Positions 1 through 8,856 are shown, counted from the stretch's first letter. The stretch is 64,000 bases of DNA from Gillisia hiemivivida (GCF_007997295.1 NZ_VORY01000009.1:46433-110432), one strand, 5' to 3'. Made by a program: numbers and translations. The notes: generated by a model from the sequence alone, not told the origin.

Positions 1-2
1 TG

Positions 3-2111
3 AACAACATCCCGGCTGATGCTGTTGAAGAAGTCCAGCTGCTGGATAATTTTACGGATGTAGCCATGTTAAAGAAATTTGAAGACACAGACGAGCTCAT
101 CATGAACCTGATATTGAAGGAAGATAAGAAGCAGCTGCTATTTGGCGATGTGGCAGCTGGTGTAGGTTATAAAGATCGGTACAAGGTTAATCCTGCGCTG
201 TTTTACTTCAGTCCAGAATACAGCCTTAATTTCATAGGAGATTTCAATAATGCAGGACAGAAATCCTTTACCCGCAAGGATTATCTGGATCTCAATGGTG
301 GGATACGCAGCATGTCACCTACATCTTATTTTGAACTGAGTGCAGATGAATTTTCCAGGTTTTTGTCAGAAAATGACAATACCCAAGCCGTTCATAGGTT
401 GGGCGCTGGAAGCTACCGCCGCAGTTGGAAAAAAACAGACCTGAACAGTTATGTGATTTTTGATGATTCAGATCTGGAACAAGAAAGTACATCCGTAAGA
501 AGGTATCTGGGCACAGAGCCCTTTAATGAAAACCGGGACCAACAACAGGAAAAGGATTTTTCCTTTCTCATTACAAAAACAGCATTGGAATATAAGCCAA
601 ATACCAAAACAGATGTGAGAAGCGTTTTATTTTTCAAAACAAATTCTTCCGATGAATCTGGAAACATCCAGTCTACCTCGCCATTTCAAAACACATTGCT
701 CCAAACCAATTCCTCTAACGATGGCTTTGAGCTCAATCTGGACACCCAAATCACAAGGGAAATCGATGCTAAAAACACCATCATTTCAGAACTTAAATTA
801 AAGGCAAACCAGACACAACCAGAATATCTGTGGACCACAAACCGGCCGCTGGTGGATCAGGTTATTCCCTACGAACCGGACGATCCATACCGACTTATCC
901 AGCAGGTGCAATCAGAAAATTACCAGATGAATTTTTACGCAAAACATTATTACAGTATCAATAAAAAGGAGCAGCTTCATGCCACGCTGGTGTTCAATCA
1001 ATATGCGACGCGCTATGAAAACAACGCCTTTCAGCAATTAACAGATGGTTCCATAAATAGCTTTGCAGATGCGGGATTTAATGTAAACACAACCCGTAAT
1101 ATCACGCTGGCAAATGGCTCACTGGAATACCGGTACAAAGACAATGATTGGACGATCAAACCTACCTTAGTTGTGGATTACATTTATCAAAATATTAATC
1201 AGCGCGATGGAGATCGGGACATTAACAACATATTGCTTTTACCCAAAGCCTTTGCAAAGTATAGGATTACAAACACCAGCAGCTTTGTTCTAAATTATGA
1301 TCGCAATGTGGATCTACCCAGCACCAGCCAGTTGGTCAACCGCAATTTTGTAAGCGGTTTGACCAGTGTTTCTTCTGGCAATCCAGACCTTGGACTGCTG
1401 ACAAGGGATAATATTTCTCTTAGCTATAATTATGCAAACCTCTGGAAAGGCACAAATTTTAAGATTGATCTGGATTACAATATCAAGAACGGTTCCTTCA
1501 AACCAGTAACCAACTTCAACGGCGTGGATCAGATCAGAAATTTCATAAGACTGGAGCGATCTGAAGATCAATTTTCCTACGGTGGTTCCTATAAAAAGCG
1601 GTTGGGCCTGATAAGTTCACAAGTTAAAGTCAACAATTCCATCGGCAACGGTTTCCAGATTATCAACAATCAAGTACTGGAAACCAAAAATCGCAGCACG
1701 CTACTGGGAGCAAATGTGTTCACATTGTATGATAAATTCCCTAATCTGTTCACAAGTTTTTTCCGCACCTATTCATCCTATGAGAATTCCATAGGGCAGA
1801 GCGATTTTATTCAGGATCAAATGGCTTTGACTTTGGACACGGATTTCTTGCAACATTGGAATTTAGAATTCAATTACACCTACAACTATTTCAAGGGCAT
1901 CCAAACTGGAACCAGATCCAACTATGATGACGCCAACTTTAAACTGAGTTACCTCAATGAGGATTCCAGGTGGAGTTATGATTTGCGGGCCACAAATTTG
2001 TTTGACAACGAGTTCAAACAGAACAATTCGGTAAGCGACTATGTGATTACAGATACCCGTACATTCATCTTGCCTAGAATCTTCATGATCACGGTTTCCT
2101 ATAAGTTGTAG
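3..2111 (+). CDS. TonB-dependent outer-membrane receptor, C-terminal part (5' end outside window)
   Basis: The frame is open from the left edge, so the internal ATG at 66 is not a real start; the protein begins outside the window. About 700 residues are visible. They are rich in alternating aromatic and polar residues (for example the stretches LEFNYTYNYF and FKLSYLNEDSRWSYDLRA), typical of amphipathic outer-membrane beta strands, and end in ITVSYKL, a hydrophobic/aromatic strand as expected for insertion by the Bam machinery. This fits the barrel of a large TonB-dependent receptor with the carboxypeptidase-regulatory N-terminus missing. The substrate cannot be read from this part. The gene uses many more CTG, CGC and GGC codons than the genes after 2.5 kb, so it may come from another genomic context. 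Confidence 0.8.
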   Translation, partial: NNIPADAVEEVQLLDNFTDVAMLKKFEDTDELIMNLILKEDKKQLLFGDVAAGVGYKDRYKVNPALFYFSPEYSLNFIGDFNNAGQKSFTRKDYLDLNGGIRSMSPTSYFELSADEFSRFLSENDNTQAVHRLGAGSYRRSWKKTDLNSYVIFDDSDLEQESTSVRRYLGTEPFNENRDQQQEKDFSFLITKTALEYKPNTKTDVRSVLFFKTNSSDESGNIQSTSPFQNTLLQTNSSNDGFELNLDTQITREIDAKNTIISELKLKANQTQPEYLWTTNRPLVDQVIPYEPDDPYRLIQQVQSENYQMNFYAKHYYSINKKEQLHATLVFNQYATRYENNAFQQLTDGSINSFADAGFNVNTTRNITLANGSLEYRYKDNDWTIKPTLVVDYIYQNINQRDGDRDINNILLLPKAFAKYRITNTSSFVLNYDRNVDLPSTSQLVNRNFVSGLTSVSSGNPDLGLLTRDNISLSYNYANLWKGTNFKIDLDYNIKNGSFKPVTNFNGVDQIRNFIRLERSEDQFSYGGSYKKRLGLISSQVKVNNSIGNGFQIINNQVLETKNRSTLLGANVFTLYDKFPNLFTSFFRTYSSYENSIGQSDFIQDQMALTLDTDFLQHWNLEFNYTYNYFKGIQTGTRSNYDDANFKLSYLNEDSRWSYDLRATNLFDNEFKQNNSVSDYVITDTRTFILPRIFMITVSYKL

Positions 2112-2160
2112 CGTGTAACTTAACGCTACATTATCTAGCCCATTAACTGCTTTTCAAAAC

Positions 2161-2442
2161 TTTCCAAAACCGAAGGTAAAAAAGCTTATTATTTGGGAAT
2201 AGGATAGAATATCAAAGACGCAATGGATTGAGGCCCTATTAAAAGCCGGACCGGAATACGATTTTCTAGTAGATGGTGTGGTAAGGTATGGCGACTATCC
2301 CTTCGTTTCTACAATAACTGTAGAAGGGAAAGCTGTAAGTTCAAGAAAAGTGATAGCCGTTTTGGGTGAAGAAGGTTTTCAAGAATAGCTAAAAGGTGAG
2401 ACAGTCCTGGCTCAAGAAAATGCAGTAATTGTTGAAGAATAA
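2161..2442 (+). pseudogene. Decayed small gene with two in-frame stops
   Basis: One reading frame from 2161 to 2442 has protein-like composition (KVKKLIIWE, then KTQWIEALLKAGPEYDF, then KVIAVLGEEGFQE, then LKGETVLAQENAVIVEE). It is broken by TAG codons at 2200-2202 and 2386-2388 before a final TAA at 2440-2442. Charge and hydrophobicity patterns continue smoothly across both stops, so single-base changes (for example TGG to TAG) are the likely cause. I see no start codon upstream and cannot name the family. It lies between the atypical receptor and ahcY. Confidence 0.45.
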
Positions 2443-2465
2443 AAACTTATTCATTTAAATAATCA

Positions 2466-2493
2466 AGAAAGCCCTGAAATTTCGGGGCTTTCT
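2466..2493 (-). terminator. Hairpin terminator after ahcY
   Basis: AGAAAGCCC and GGGGCTTTCT form a perfect stem around a 9-base loop, about 50 bases beyond the ahcY stop. On the minus strand it is followed by a T-rich stretch. It could also stop plus-strand transcription from the decayed gene. Confidence 0.7.
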
Positions 2494-2544
2494 AAATTCT
2501 AATATCTAGCATCTAGTTTCTCAAAACTAAATTCTAACATCTAC

Positions 2545-3861
2545 TTAATACCTGTAATACTCAGGCTTAAATGGCCCTTTCACAGTTACCCCAATATATT
2601 CTGCTTGGTCTTTAGAAAGTTCTGTAAGTTCAACTCCAATTTTTTCCAAATGCAGTTTAGCTACCTTTTCATCTAAGTGCTTAGGGAGCATATAAACTTC
2701 ATTTTCGTAGTTGTCAGCATTTTTCCAAAGCTCTATTTGTGCTAAAGTCTGGTTGGTAAATGAATTACTCATTACAAAACTTGGGTGTCCAGTTGCACAA
2801 CCAAGATTTACCAATCTACCTTCAGCTAGTAAAATTATATCTTTTCCGTTAATCGTATATTTATCTACCTGCGGCTTAATAGTATCTTTAGTGTCCCCAA
2901 AGTTGTCGTTCAACCAGGAAACAGCGATTTCATTATCAAAGTGACCAATATTACAAACGATAGTTTTGTCTTTCATCATTTTAAAATGCTCACCCCTAAC
3001 GATATCTTTATTTCCTGTAGTGGTAATAACGATATCTGCTGTTGGAAGTATGGTTTCCAGTTTTTTAACTTCAAAACCGTCCATAGCAGCTTGTAAAGCA
3101 CAAATAGGATCGATCTCTGTAACAGTTACAATAGAACCAGCTCCTTTAAAGGAAGCTGCTGTCCCTTTACCAACATCACCATATCCACAAACTACTACTC
3201 TTTTTCCAGCTAGCATAATATCTGTAGCACGACGAACAGCATCTACTGCGCTTTCTCTACATCCGTATTTATTATCGAATTTAGATTTTGTAACAGAATC
3301 GTTAATGTTTATAGCAGGCATTGGAAGTGTTCCGTTCTTTACTCGCTCATACAATCTGTGCACACCGGTCGTGGTTTCTTCAGAAAGACCTCTAACTCCT
3401 TCAGCTAATTCAGGATATTTATCTAAAACCATATTGGTAAGATCTCCCCCATCATCTAAGATCATGTTAAGTGGTTTACGATCTTCTCCAAAGAATAAAG
3501 TTTGCTCTATACACCAGTTAAATTCTTCTTCATTCATCCCTTTCCAAGCATATACAGGAACTCCTGTAGCTGCAATAGCTGCTGCGGCCTGATCTTGAGT
3601 AGAAAATATATTACAAGAACTCCAAGTAACTTCAGCTCCTAAAGCCTTAAGCGTTTCTATTAAAACTGCCGTTTGGATAGTCATGTGTAAACATCCGGCG
3701 ATGCGTGCCCCTTTTAAGGGTTGCTCTGTTCCAAATTCTTCGCGAAGAGACATTAAACCGGGCATTTCTGCTTCAGCTAATTCTATTTCTTTTCTTCCCC
3801 AATCTGCAAGGGAAATATCTTTAACTTTATAGGCCGTATAAGGCACTGTTTTAGTAGACAT
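2545..3861 (-). CDS. ahcY: Adenosylhomocysteinase (S-adenosyl-L-homocysteine hydrolase)
   Basis: Cytosolic NAD-dependent enzyme that splits S-adenosylhomocysteine into adenosine and homocysteine, removing the product inhibitor of methyltransferases. Family marks include the N-terminal [20 protein letters not shown] segment, the substrate-binding stretch [12 protein letters not shown], a dinucleotide-binding loop [11 protein letters not shown] near residue 225, and [15 protein letters not shown] near the C-terminus ending in KPEYYRY. I take the ATG at 3861 (MSTKTVPY), giving 438 residues as usual; the ATG 24 bases upstream adds an unconserved MLKIKYNN. It is a single gene, divergent from the phosphopantetheinyl transferase. 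Confidence 0.97.
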   Translation of the reverse strand: MSTKTVPYTAYKVKDISLADWGRKEIELAEAEMPGLMSLREEFGTEQPLKGARIAGCLHMTIQTAVLIETLKALGAEVTWSSCNIFSTQDQAAAAIAATGVPVYAWKGMNEEEFNWCIEQTLFFGEDRKPLNMILDDGGDLTNMVLDKYPELAEGVRGLSEETTTGVHRLYERVKNGTLPMPAININDSVTKSKFDNKYGCRESAVDAVRRATDIMLAGKRVVVCGYGDVGKGTAASFKGAGSIVTVTEIDPICALQAAMDGFEVKKLETILPTADIVITTTGNKDIVRGEHFKMMKDKTIVCNIGHFDNEIAVSWLNDNFGDTKDTIKPQVDKYTINGKDIILLAEGRLVNLGCATGHPSFVMSNSFTNQTLAQIELWKNADNYENEVYMLPKHLDEKVAKLHLEKIGVELTELSKDQAEYIGVTVKGPFKPEYYRY

Positions 3862-3896
3862 ATTATTATATTTGATTTTTAGCAATTTTTCAGTCG

Positions 3897-3904
3897 CAAA
3901 AGTA
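3897..3904 (-). promoter_or_regulatory. -7 box (TACTTTTG) upstream of ahcY
   Basis: The minus strand reads TACTTTTG, matching the Bacteroidota TAnnTTTG element, 35 bases before the ahcY ATG. I see no clear TTG element at the usual upstream spacing, so the call rests on the -7 match and its position. Confidence 0.5.
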
Positions 3905-3925
3905 CGTAATATCTAACAAAATTTC

Positions 3926-4573
3926 ATGCCACTTTACAAAACAATAACAGTTGATGAACGCACTAAAGTGCTCATTTGGAAGATCGAAGAAACGCTGGAT
4001 TGGCTTGTTGATGATATTCAATTAACCAATCATTGCCAAGAACGGGTGGACGGAATGAAATCTGAAATCCATAAACGTGGGTTCATGAGTATTAGGCATT
4101 TATTTGCCGAAATGGGTTATACAGATCATGATCTTTTTTATGACGAAAAGGGAAAACCTCATCTTAAAGATGGTAAATGTATCTCCATTACACATTCCTT
4201 CAACTTCACAGCGATCATTATTTCTGAAGATGAGGTGGGAATAGATATAGAAAAGCAAAGGGATAAGATCTTAAAGATTGCAGAAAAGTTTACTCCCCTA
4301 AAAGAATATCATACTTTGGCTAATGAAGAAGCGATTATAAGAAAATTGACGATAGTTTGGGGCGCTAAAGAATCTATCTACAAATTGTATTCACAATCTG
4401 GTCTTGGGTTTTTACAACACATCAATGTTGCTGATTTTGATTTCGACGATAAAAGAACTACCGGTAAGGTTTATTTTAAAGGAAAGAATTCCGATTATAA
4501 CTTGGAGTTTTTGGAATTCGAAGGCTTCACCTGTGTCTATGCAAAGCTTTCTAAAGTTGAAGTTAAAAAATAG
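3926..4573 (+). CDS. 4'-phosphopantetheinyl transferase superfamily protein
   Basis: Likely transfers the phosphopantetheine arm of CoA to a serine of a carrier protein. The 215-residue protein has the Sfp/HetI-type signatures: GKPHLKDGKCISITHSF around residues 70-90, the Mg-binding VGIDIEKQRDKI near residue 110, and the catalytic WGAKESIYKLY near residue 150. It stands 3 bases before the GGGP synthase gene and is probably co-transcribed with it. Whether its target is the fatty-acid carrier protein or a secondary-metabolite carrier cannot be told; no PKS/NRPS gene is in the window, and an AcpS gene was not seen here. Confidence 0.88.
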   Translation: MPLYKTITVDERTKVLIWKIEETLDWLVDDIQLTNHCQERVDGMKSEIHKRGFMSIRHLFAEMGYTDHDLFYDEKGKPHLKDGKCISITHSFNFTAIIISEDEVGIDIEKQRDKILKIAEKFTPLKEYHTLANEEAIIRKLTIVWGAKESIYKLYSQSGLGFLQHINVADFDFDDKRTTGKVYFKGKNSDYNLEFLEFEGFTCVYAKLSKVEVKK

Positions 4574-4576
4574 GCT

Positions 4577-5287
4577 ATGCTCACAGCAACCATTTATGAA
4601 AATCTATCTCTATTAAAGGATCTCGATCAAAAGCAACTTATAGTTCTTATAGATCCCGACAAATTTGACGAATTTAAAGCAGAAGAATTTTTTAATAATC
4701 TTCCCGAAGATATCACATATATATTTGTTGGAGGAAGTACTGTTGAAGCTTATAAAACAGACAGAACAGTCTCTGCTATAAAACTTTTCTCAGAGTTGCC
4801 AGTCATTATTTTCCCGGGTGATCATACTCAAATTACAGAAAAAGCCGATGGAATTCTTTTTTTAAGCTTGTTATCTGGTAGGAATCCGGAGTATTTAATA
4901 GAACAACAAGTTAAATCTATATACAAACTAAAGAAATCTAATCTAGAGATTATTCCAACAGGCTATATTTTAATAGATGGGGGAAAAGAGTGTGCAGTGC
5001 AAAGGATAAGTAAGACTAAGCCGATGCCACAAAATAATATAGAAGCTATTGTAAATACAGCTTTGGCAGGACAATTCTCGGGCAAGCAATTAATTTATTT
5101 GGAAGCAGGAAGTGGAGCAATCAATCATGTTTCTCTGGAAATTATCAATGAAGTTAAAAAGGCGCTTTCCATTCCATTAATTGTTGGCGGTGGTATTAAA
5201 AACAGTCGTCAATTAGAAAACATTTATAAAGCAGGAGCAGATATAGTGGTGATAGGAACTGCTTTTGAAAAAGGTAATTTTCATTAA
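4577..5287 (+). CDS. Geranylgeranylglyceryl/heptaprenylglyceryl phosphate synthase (PcrB/GGGPS family)
   Basis: Joins a polyprenyl diphosphate to sn-glycerol-1-phosphate, forming the ether bond used in archaeal-type lipids. The 236-residue TIM-barrel protein shows LIVLIDPDKFD near residue 25, FVGGSTVE near residue 55, the YLEAGSGA segment near residue 180, and phosphate-binding loops VGGGIKNSRQ and GADIVVIGTAFE at the C-terminus. Bacteroidota members belong to the group that uses longer prenyl chains, but the chain length cannot be read here. It follows the phosphopantetheinyl transferase by 3 bases. A UbiA-type GGGP prenyltransferase, the next enzyme in the archaeal pathway, lies at 41352-42257. 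Confidence 0.9.
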   Translation: MLTATIYENLSLLKDLDQKQLIVLIDPDKFDEFKAEEFFNNLPEDITYIFVGGSTVEAYKTDRTVSAIKLFSELPVIIFPGDHTQITEKADGILFLSLLSGRNPEYLIEQQVKSIYKLKKSNLEIIPTGYILIDGGKECAVQRISKTKPMPQNNIEAIVNTALAGQFSGKQLIYLEAGSGAINHVSLEIINEVKKALSIPLIVGGGIKNSRQLENIYKAGADIVVIGTAFEKGNFH

Positions 5288-5388
5288 TATATAATTTTTG
5301 GGCTTTAAATGGGATTGTAGAAATCCCGTTCACTTCACTCCTCACTCTCCACTCCTCACACTTCACTTTTCCACCTAAAATTATAAGC
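5288..5388. repeat. Imperfect palindromic intergenic segment
   Basis: TATAATTTTTGGG near 5289 is mirrored by CCACCTAAAATTATA near 5371-5385. Between them are a GGGATT/AATCCC hairpin and a run of CACTCCTCAC-like motifs. A related AGGAGTGTGAGGTGAA string occurs near 16612 upstream of greA, on the opposite strand, so this is probably a small dispersed repeat. It may also end transcription after the GGGP synthase gene. Confidence 0.4.
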
Positions 5389-5422
5389 TCCAAATTTCAC
5401 CCGATGATCCTTAAAATATATT

Positions 5423-5430
5423 TAAATTTG
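5423..5430 (+). promoter_or_regulatory. -7 box (TAAATTTG) of the thiamine-binding/pnuC operon
   Basis: A perfect TAnnTTTG match lies 22 bases upstream of the ATG at 5452, predicting a short leader. No TPP riboswitch signature (the CTGAGA and GAACCTG blocks) is present between 5288 and 5451. Confidence 0.55.
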
Positions 5431-5451
5431 ATAATCGTAAAAAAATAATAC

Positions 5452-5712
5452 ATGAAAATTTCCGTAGAACTTACTCTTACTCCTTTACAGGACGAATACG
5501 AGCCTGCCATTATCAATTTCATTAAGAAATTAAGAGCTTCCGGATTAACTGTTTTAGAAAATCCATTGAGTACTCAGGTGTATGGGGAGTATGATAAAGT
5601 GATGGAAGTTTTGAATAAAGAAATGAAGACCGCATTAGAATCTGTAGAACGAGGACTGCTTTATATTAAAATTGTAAAATCTGACAGAAGCGAGTATGCA
5701 GCCGATTTTTGA
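5452..5712 (+). CDS. Thiamine-binding (MTH1187/YkoF-like) protein
   Basis: A small 86-residue ferredoxin-like fold protein of the MTH1187/YkoF family. Members bind thiamine or related heterocycles and often sit beside transporters. It opens with MKISVELTLTPL and contains the typical GLTVLENPLSTQVYGEYDKV block. The end overlaps the pnuC start by 17 bases, showing translational coupling. The biochemical role of the family is poorly defined; the link with thiamine is by homology, and the PnuC neighbour could carry either thiamine or nicotinamide riboside. Confidence 0.8.
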   Translation: MKISVELTLTPLQDEYEPAIINFIKKLRASGLTVLENPLSTQVYGEYDKVMEVLNKEMKTALESVERGLLYIKIVKSDRSEYAADF

Positions 5713-6334
5713 TTTCTTTTTTGGGCAATACTATGAGTACCCTACATTATTTATATATCTAGAGGTTATAGCTGTAATTTTTGGTTTTCTATCTGTTTGG
5801 TATTCCAAGCAAGAGAACATTTTGGTATATCCAACAGGGATTATAAGTACCCTTATTTTTGTATATCTCTTATGGCAATGGGAGTTGTTGGGAGATATGA
5901 TGATAAATGCTTACTATTTTGCTATGAGTATATACGGTTGGTATATTTGGACGAGAAAAGTGGATGCTACCCATTTTACTCCAGTAACAAAAATGACTAA
6001 GAGGGAACATGTTTGGTCCATTTTAATATTTGTTGCCACCTTATTGTTTGTGTTTGGAGTCTATGAATATTTTGAAAAATGGAATAATTGGACTGCATAT
6101 GTAGATACTATTACAACAGCAATCTTTTTTGTTGGAATGTGGCTAATGGCAAGAAAGAAGATTGAGAACTGGATCTTTTGGATCGTTGGTGATATCATTT
6201 CAGTACCACTATATTTTTATAAAGGCTTAACCTTAACTAGCTTTCAATATTTATTATTTACAATTATAGCCGTTTTTGGTTATTTCGCATGGAAGAAAAG
6301 CTTAAACAAAAACCTTCAGCCTGTTTTAAAGTAG
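5696..6334 (+). CDS. pnuC: PnuC-family vitamin transporter (nicotinamide riboside, or thiamine as in PnuT)
   Basis: Inner-membrane protein of 212 residues with about seven hydrophobic helices and the aromatic-rich PnuC signature around WQWELLGDMMINAYYFAMS (residues 62-80) and IYGWYIWTR. PnuC proteins act as facilitators that depend on intracellular phosphorylation of the vitamin. The NadR-like kinase immediately downstream fits nicotinamide riboside trapping. The thiamine-binding protein upstream, and the TPP-controlled receptor at 13.6 kb, keep thiamine (PnuT) open as a substrate. The genes on both sides overlap it. Confidence 0.85.
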   Translation: MQPIFDFFFGQYYEYPTLFIYLEVIAVIFGFLSVWYSKQENILVYPTGIISTLIFVYLLWQWELLGDMMINAYYFAMSIYGWYIWTRKVDATHFTPVTKMTKREHVWSILIFVATLLFVFGVYEYFEKWNNWTAYVDTITTAIFFVGMWLMARKKIENWIFWIVGDIISVPLYFYKGLTLTSFQYLLFTIIAVFGYFAWKKSLNKNLQPVLK

Positions 6335-6858
6335 TATTGTTCGGGCCGGAGTCTACCGGTAAAACTACTATGGCAAAAAAACTTGCGGCTCATTTCAAAA
6401 CTGAATGGGTTGCAGAATATATGAGAGAGTATCTTCAAAAAAAATGGGATTCTAAAAAAGAAGTCTGCGTACCAGAAGATCTTATAACTATTGCTGAAGG
6501 CCAAATGGAAAGAGAAAACAAAAAAGCTAAAACAGCTAATGAAGTATTGTTTTGTGATACAGATCTATTGGAGTTAAGCGTCTATTCCAAAGCTTATTAT
6601 AATGGGTTTTGTGAACCTTCTATTCTTAAACATGCGTTAAACAATTGGTATGACCTTTACTTTTTAACTAATATTGATGTTCCTTGGGTTCCAGATGATC
6701 TGCGGGACAAACCCCATGATAGGGAAGGAATGTTTAATAAATTTAAAAGCTCCCTACGCTTTCATAACAAGCCTTTTGTTGAATTAAAAGGGAATGAGAA
6801 CGAACGGTTTGAAACTGCGGTTTCAGCAATTAATGAATTATTAAAGTCAAAAAATTGA
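6289..6858 (+). CDS. NadR-like nucleoside kinase (AAA family ATPase)
   Basis: The 189-residue protein matches the kinase domain of NadR, which phosphorylates nicotinamide riboside to NMN. It has a P-loop FGPESTGKTT at residues 18-27, VAEYMREYL near residue 40, and an FCDTDLLEL Walker B-like segment near residue 88. The adenylyltransferase and helix-turn-helix domains of enterobacterial NadR are absent, as in other Bacteroidota stand-alone versions. The ATG overlaps pnuC by 46 bases; no later ATG precedes the P-loop, so this start is needed. Confidence 0.85.
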   Translation: MEEKLKQKPSACFKVVLFGPESTGKTTMAKKLAAHFKTEWVAEYMREYLQKKWDSKKEVCVPEDLITIAEGQMERENKKAKTANEVLFCDTDLLELSVYSKAYYNGFCEPSILKHALNNWYDLYFLTNIDVPWVPDDLRDKPHDREGMFNKFKSSLRFHNKPFVELKGNENERFETAVSAINELLKSKN

Positions 6859-8408
6859 AGTTTAGCCAGAAAGATATCGCCCAGATTCAAGAAAAGGGAC
6901 TTAGTTTAAAAGAAATAGAAGACCAAATAGCTATTTTTAAGCGGGGTAATAAAGCTGTTAAGATATTGGCTGCTGCTACCTTGGGAAATGGAATTAGTCA
7001 GGTAGATAACAAACAAGCTGATAAGTTCATTTGTATATTTGAAGATCTAAAAAATAATCTTAAGCTCCTTAATTTTATTCCAGCATCTGGTGCAGCTACA
7101 AGAATGTTTAAAGAATTATATGTCTTTGTTGAAAATTTTGATCCTGATAAAGATTCATTGCAGGAATATTTCAGAAGAAATGAAACTAAGAAACTAGAGC
7201 ATTTTTTAAGCGAGCTCCATAAGTTGCCTTTCTATGAAGAAACGCTTTCTTCAGCAATTAAAAATTTTCCAGAATTTAAGAATAGCTCTGCAGATATTCA
7301 AAAATACTATTTAGTAAGATCTATGTTGTTTAAGCCCGGGTTGGAGCTTGGGAATTTTCCTAAAGGCTTAGTACCTTTCCATAGATATAAAGATTTTACA
7401 GCTACAGCTTTCGAAGAGCATCTTTATGAAACTGGCACTTATGCTGAAAAAAACAATAAAGCCAATCTTCATTTTACCGTTTCCAAAGAACATTTAGATA
7501 AATTTAAAAGGGAATACGATGAGATAAGATCTCGGGTTGAGGAACAAACAGGTACTACTTTTCAAATTGGTTTTTCTTTTCAAGATTCAAAGACAGATAC
7601 TATTGCTGTAGATCCTTCTAATGAAATTTTCAGGTCTTCCACCGGAGAAATATTTTTTAGACCAGGAGGTCATGGAGCACTTATAGAAAATCTCAATAAT
7701 CTCGATGCCGATCTTGTTTTTATTAAGAATATAGATAATCTGGTAACCGCATCTAATAGAAAAGAAGTGGCATTTTATAAAAAAATGCTCGCCGGATATT
7801 TATTGAAGGTTCAGCAAGAATGTTTTTACTACATAGAAATTTTAGACGCTCAGGATTTCTCTGAGACCAGCCTTCAGCAAATTATCCAATTTTCAAAAGA
7901 TCAATTATCACTAAGTTTTTCAAACGATGTTGATTCACTTTCAGAAGTAGAACAGATACATAAATTAAAGCAACTACTAAATAGGCCATTACGTGTATGT
8001 GGAATGGTTAAAAATGAAGGAGAGCCGGGTGGAGGACCGTTTTTAGTGGAATTTGAAAATGGAGATTCTTCCCTTCAAATAATAGAAGGAGCACAAATAG
8101 ATTCTAAGAATCCACAACAAAAAGAAATAGCACAAAATTCCACTCATTTTAATCCTGTAGATCTGGTATGCGGATTAAAAGATTATAAAGGAGAGAAATT
8201 CGATCTTAACAAATTTGTAGACCCAGATATGAGTTTTATTACCTCTAAAACAAAGGATGGGAAAGCTTTAAAAGCTCTGGAACTTCCGGGTTTATGGAAT
8301 GGAGCTATGGCAAAGTGGAATACTGTTTTTGTAGAGGTTCCTGTTTCTACATTTAATCCGGTGAAAACTATTGGAGATCTTTTAAAATCGAGTCATCAGC
8401 CTAAATAG
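6855..8408 (+). CDS. DUF4301 family protein
   Basis: A 517-residue protein recognised as DUF4301, a family found in Bacteroidota. It begins with TTG at 6855, overlapping the stop of the kinase gene by 4 bases, which supports this start. Visible blocks include FIPASGAATRMFKELY near residue 75, FRPGGHGALIENLNNLDADLVFIKNIDNLV near residues 270-300 (described here in parts), and VCGMVKNEGEPGGGPF near residue 378. The GASGAATR-like and GGHGAL segments resemble sugar-nucleotide transferase loops, but I infer no function. It is in the vitamin-uptake operon, whose products it does not obviously serve. Confidence 0.85.
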   Translation: MKFSQKDIAQIQEKGLSLKEIEDQIAIFKRGNKAVKILAAATLGNGISQVDNKQADKFICIFEDLKNNLKLLNFIPASGAATRMFKELYVFVENFDPDKDSLQEYFRRNETKKLEHFLSELHKLPFYEETLSSAIKNFPEFKNSSADIQKYYLVRSMLFKPGLELGNFPKGLVPFHRYKDFTATAFEEHLYETGTYAEKNNKANLHFTVSKEHLDKFKREYDEIRSRVEEQTGTTFQIGFSFQDSKTDTIAVDPSNEIFRSSTGEIFFRPGGHGALIENLNNLDADLVFIKNIDNLVTASNRKEVAFYKKMLAGYLLKVQQECFYYIEILDAQDFSETSLQQIIQFSKDQLSLSFSNDVDSLSEVEQIHKLKQLLNRPLRVCGMVKNEGEPGGGPFLVEFENGDSSLQIIEGAQIDSKNPQQKEIAQNSTHFNPVDLVCGLKDYKGEKFDLNKFVDPDMSFITSKTKDGKALKALELPGLWNGAMAKWNTVFVEVPVSTFNPVKTIGDLLKSSHQPK

Positions 8409-8411
8409 ATC

Positions 8412-8819
8412 ATGCCTAATCTAGCTACACTTTTTAATGAGGTTTCGTTTAAAGCTGTTCGCAGTTCTGGTGCTGGGGGACAACATGTAAATAAAACATC
8501 TTCTAAAGTGATCCTCACTTTTAATGTTGAACAATCTTCTGGTCTTTCAGAAGAAGAAAAGCAATTATTAAGTAAAAAATTGCAAAGCAGATTAACTCTC
8601 AACAACGAATTAATTCTGGAATGTAGTGAAACCAGAAGTCAGCATAAAAATAAAGAGCTGGTTCTTGACAGGTTTAAAGAAATTGTTTTGGCGGGACTTA
8701 CTAAACCCAAAAAGAGAAAAAAGACGAAGCCTAGCAGGGCTTCAAAATTTAAACGACTACGCAAAAAGAAAATGCATTCAGAGAAAAAAACTAATAGGCG
8801 CAAGCCAGGTCATTCATAA
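8412..8819 (+). CDS. arfB: Alternative ribosome-rescue factor / peptidyl-tRNA hydrolase ArfB (YaeJ family)
   Basis: Releases stalled ribosomes by hydrolysing peptidyl-tRNA in the absence of a stop codon. The 135-residue protein carries the release-factor motif GAGGQHVNKTSSKV at residues 20-33, whose GGQ is the catalytic loop. It has a lysine/arginine-rich C-terminal tail (KKRKKTKPSRASKFKRLRKKK) that in this family enters the empty mRNA channel. It lacks the codon-recognition domains of RF1/RF2. It is the last gene of the operon, 3 bases after DUF4301. Confidence 0.92.
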   Translation: MPNLATLFNEVSFKAVRSSGAGGQHVNKTSSKVILTFNVEQSSGLSEEEKQLLSKKLQSRLTLNNELILECSETRSQHKNKELVLDRFKEIVLAGLTKPKKRKKTKPSRASKFKRLRKKKMHSEKKTNRRKPGHS

Positions 8820-8827
8820 ACTTACTT

Positions 8828-8856
8828 AAAACTGGGTAAAATATCCCCGTTTTAAA
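8828..8856 (+). terminator. Probable terminator after arfB
   Basis: AAAACTGGG pairs with CCCCGTTTT, with one internal mismatch, around an 8-base loop and is followed by a short A/T tract. It lies just after the arfB stop. Confidence 0.45.

Noticed and set aside
2966..3592. 208-residue ORF on the plus strand
   Set aside because: It is antisense to ahcY, whose protein is highly conserved and full-length.
5288..5451. A possible second TPP riboswitch before the thiamine-binding gene
   Set aside because: Neither the CTGAGA nor the GAACCTG block is present; only a simple hairpin and a -7 box are found.
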